A stretch of 64,000 bases of DNA. It comes from Branchiostoma floridae (Eukaryota; Chordata; Leptocardii; Amphioxiformes; Branchiostomatidae). Shown here in pieces: positions 61,749 to 64,000 of the stretch (position 1 is the stretch's first letter; each line of letters begins with the position of its first letter). The position numbers were made by a program, and so were the translations under genes. The stretch is taken from the NCBI RefSeq assembly GCF_000003815.2, contig NC_049982.1:33213494-33277493 (forward strand). The letters are read 5' to 3'. Under the pieces are notes generated by a model. The model saw nothing but the letters and a program-made list of their open reading frames with translations, ran no database searches and had not been told where the DNA came from.

Positions 61749-62740
61749 CCAGAAGACTGAATTTCTAACATTGGCTATAGAATATCGATTGTAGAATAGC
61801 CTATATCTTTTAGTAGAAAAAATACATTCGTAATAATTCTCTGCTGTCTTTTAGTAAATTTGCCAGTAGATTTATTTGTACATTTTTCCTAGAATTTTGT
61901 GAAGTTGTAAATTCCTTTGTCTAAATCAAAGCTCGGCTTGGGGCGCCATTTTGTAAGCACAGTAGAGTTGGAAAAATGACGCCAGAAAACTGAATTTCTA
62001 ACATTGGCTATAGAATATCGATTGTAGAATAGCCTATATCTTATAGTGAAAAAATACCTTCGTGATAATTTTCTACCGTCTTTTAGTAAATTTTTCAGTC
62101 CATCTATATGTACCCTTTTCCTAGAATTCTGTGAAGTTATAAATTCCTTTGTCTAAATCGAAGCTCGGCTTGGGGCGCCATTTTGTAAGCACAGTAGAGT
62201 TGGAAAAATGACGCCAGAAAACTGAATTTCTAACATTGGCTATAGAATATCGATTGTAGAATAGCCTATATCTTATAGTGAAAAAATACCTTCGTGATAA
62301 TTTTCTACCGTCTTTTAGTAAATTTTTCAGTCCATCTATATGTACCCTTTTCCTAGAATTCTGTGAAGTTATAAATTCCTTTGTCTAAATCGAAGCTCGG
62401 CTTGGGGCGCCATTTTGTAAGCACAGTAGAGTTGGAAAAATGACGCCAGAAAACTGAATTTCTAACATTGGCTATAGAATATCGATTGTAGAATAGCCTA
62501 TATCTTATAGTGAAAAAATACCTTCGTGGTAATTTTCTACCGTCTTTTAGTAAATTTTTCAGTCCATCTATATGTACCCTTTTCCTAGAATTCTGTGAAG
62601 TTATAAATTCCTTTGTCTAAATCGAAGCTCGGCTTGGGGCGCCATTTTGTAAGCACAGTAGAGTTGGAAAAATGACGCCAGAAAACTGAATTTCTAATAT
62701 TGGCTATAGAATAACGATTGTAGAATAAGCTATATCTTTC
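61749..62740. repeat. 232-bp tandem repeat
   Basis: Units begin at 61749, 61981, 62213, 62445 and 62677, exactly 232 bp apart; the last is partial. Units 2-4 are almost identical, unit 1 is diverged. Each contains CTTGGGGCGCCATTTTGTAA. No ORF. Confidence 0.95.
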
Positions 62741-62756
62741 ACAGTCACAAGACTAA

Positions 62757-63105
62757 GGATTAGCTGCCATCAAGTTCATATTGAAACAGAAAGACATAAC
62801 TGCACCCCTCTGGAACTCAGACTATGCAAATATTGTAATTTAGATAAAATAGAGGACGGACGTCATCTTGTAGTGAGAGTGTAGATTATATACCGTAGAG
62901 AGAAATGAACCCAATGAACCCAATTTCCTTATTTCATACACCTCTAGAGAAGTTCTGTAGAAAATTCATATTCCTAATGCAACTAGACAAACCATCGATC
63001 ATAAATAATGTCTGCTCTTTTATCTCCACTATAACAGAAAAGCGAGGAGAAGTTGAATTCATTTAGCAATAGTATTTTGTATCTGTTAACTGTATCTTTT
63101 CAACC
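62757..63105 (+). pseudogene. LINE 3' fragment with Cys-rich motif
   Basis: The plus strand reads IETERHNCTPLELRLCKYCN then LDKIEDGRHLV, the same motif as at 32590-32885, in the opposite orientation and with a similar tail (AAAGAGCAGACATT complement). Confidence 0.75.
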
Positions 63106-63394
63106 GATGTCTTGAAACATGCCTGGTGTGGCCAAAATGTGCAATTAAAGGTCTTCATTTAATATACTTGTATTTACAGTACATTGATGACAGTATATGA
63201 CAAGCCTAAATCGATAATTGTAGTCTTGACGATGATCACGTGAATATGATTGACGACCAATCCTATCTCACTCTCAATGAGATCAACCAATGAGAGCTGT
63301 GATCAGTAGTTTTACCGGTTAGTTTAAATCTGGCCGCGTCATAACGGCATAGGTTCCTCCCGACGCGAAGACAACACATCTTGTATCGTTGAGA

Positions 63395-63775
63395 ATGTCG
63401 TCAAACTTCACGTCTCGTAGATTCTATCAAAGTTCTCGCAACGGTAGAAACGACGACTCATCACGGACCGAAAACATGCCTCCGGCACGGTCTACGCCGC
63501 AGCGTTACGGAGTGTTGACCGACCACCGCACACCGCCGGGTTCACCAGCAGTGACAACCGAGAAGATTTATCGGGCCCTGATGAATCTCACCCGGGAAAT
63601 GCAGGAGGGTCGCCGGAAGCAGGCCGAAGAGAGGCAGTCCATGGAGGCAAAGAGTTCCGACCTGACAGAAGAAGTGTTTCATCTCCGCCAGCGTGTCGAA
63701 GAAACGACCCGGGACGACGAGGTTGCGCCTCCTACAGGAAAGCGCAGAAAAAAGGCGAAGTCCCCACAACTATCG
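63395..63775 (+). CDS. First coding exon of an unrecognised coiled-coil protein
   Basis: An ATG-started open frame of 127 codons ends at CTATCG/GTGAGA, a good donor, in phase 0. The N-terminal 60 residues are Ser/Arg/Pro-rich and look disordered. From about residue 55, KIYRALMNLTREMQEGRRKQ onward is a charged heptad-like helix to about residue 105. A basic cluster GKRRKKAKS near the exon end could be a nuclear localisation signal. Two CCAAT boxes lie upstream (63257-63261, 63287-63291). The rest of the gene lies beyond the window. Function unknown; a domesticated or transposon-linked gene is possible. Confidence 0.6.
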
Positions 63776-64000
63776 GTGAGATATATATATTACATGTTTA
63801 CATATACGTCGTATGGTTTACGTCTCACGTACAGTCCTATCCTTAGCCGTATCTACAATGTCTTGTGTGTGTGAAGTGTGTGTTTATAACCCCTCTTTAC
63901 AGAATTTTTTTTCGTTCACATTAAAAAGGCTTGCTGAAACACCGCAAACTGTATTGTTTTGGGAAGATTTAAGCGTCTGTTTTCTCTTTGTTTGTTTAGT

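Overview
The window looks like genomic DNA from an invertebrate chordate, most likely a lancelet (Branchiostoma). This is inferred from small exons in long AT-rich introns, dense MITE, LINE and SINE relics, long (TG)n/(AC)n tracts, and the absence of any bacterial-style operon. It contains four runs of N: 20283-20508, 38019-38811, 43541-43640 and 61154-61496.

The main content is a tandem cluster of four paralogous genes, all on the minus strand. I call them A (19792-26780), B (31569-41512), C (44465-52931) and D (57110 to at least 60783, 5' end not found). I reconstructed them exon by exon from splice signals and from each other. A, B and C each have 10 coding exons: a signal-peptide exon, then exons of nearly fixed length (105, 75, 90, 105, 75, 96 bp), then one or two exons with an aromatic F(W/F)xxLG module, then a C-terminus specific to each gene. 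Every intron is phase 1. Exons 2-3-4 and 5-6-7 have matching lengths and related sequences, so the protein contains a tandemly duplicated module of about 90 residues. I do not recognise this domain.

The C-termini have diverged sharply. A ends in about 45 copies of an 11-residue repeat, many with an N-glycosylation sequon. B ends almost at once with a micro-exon. C carries about 40 copies of a 10-residue Q/A/G/N/P repeat, then a Ser/Thr/Asn-rich mucin-like region and an acidic tail. D has a short tail and no aromatic exon. All look secreted and acidic; their function is unknown.

Layout: 1-19.8 kb has no convincing gene and holds MITEs, a hairpin-ended DNA element with a nested element, and a long TG tract. 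19.8-60.8 kb is the gene cluster, with repeats in introns and between genes (mariner derivative, hAT-like and pogo-like MITEs, LINE fragments, tRNA-derived SINEs, and a large dispersed repeat rich in ATGCAAAT octamers). 60.8-64 kb holds a 232-bp tandem repeat, a LINE fragment, and the first coding exon of an unrelated plus-strand gene at 63395.
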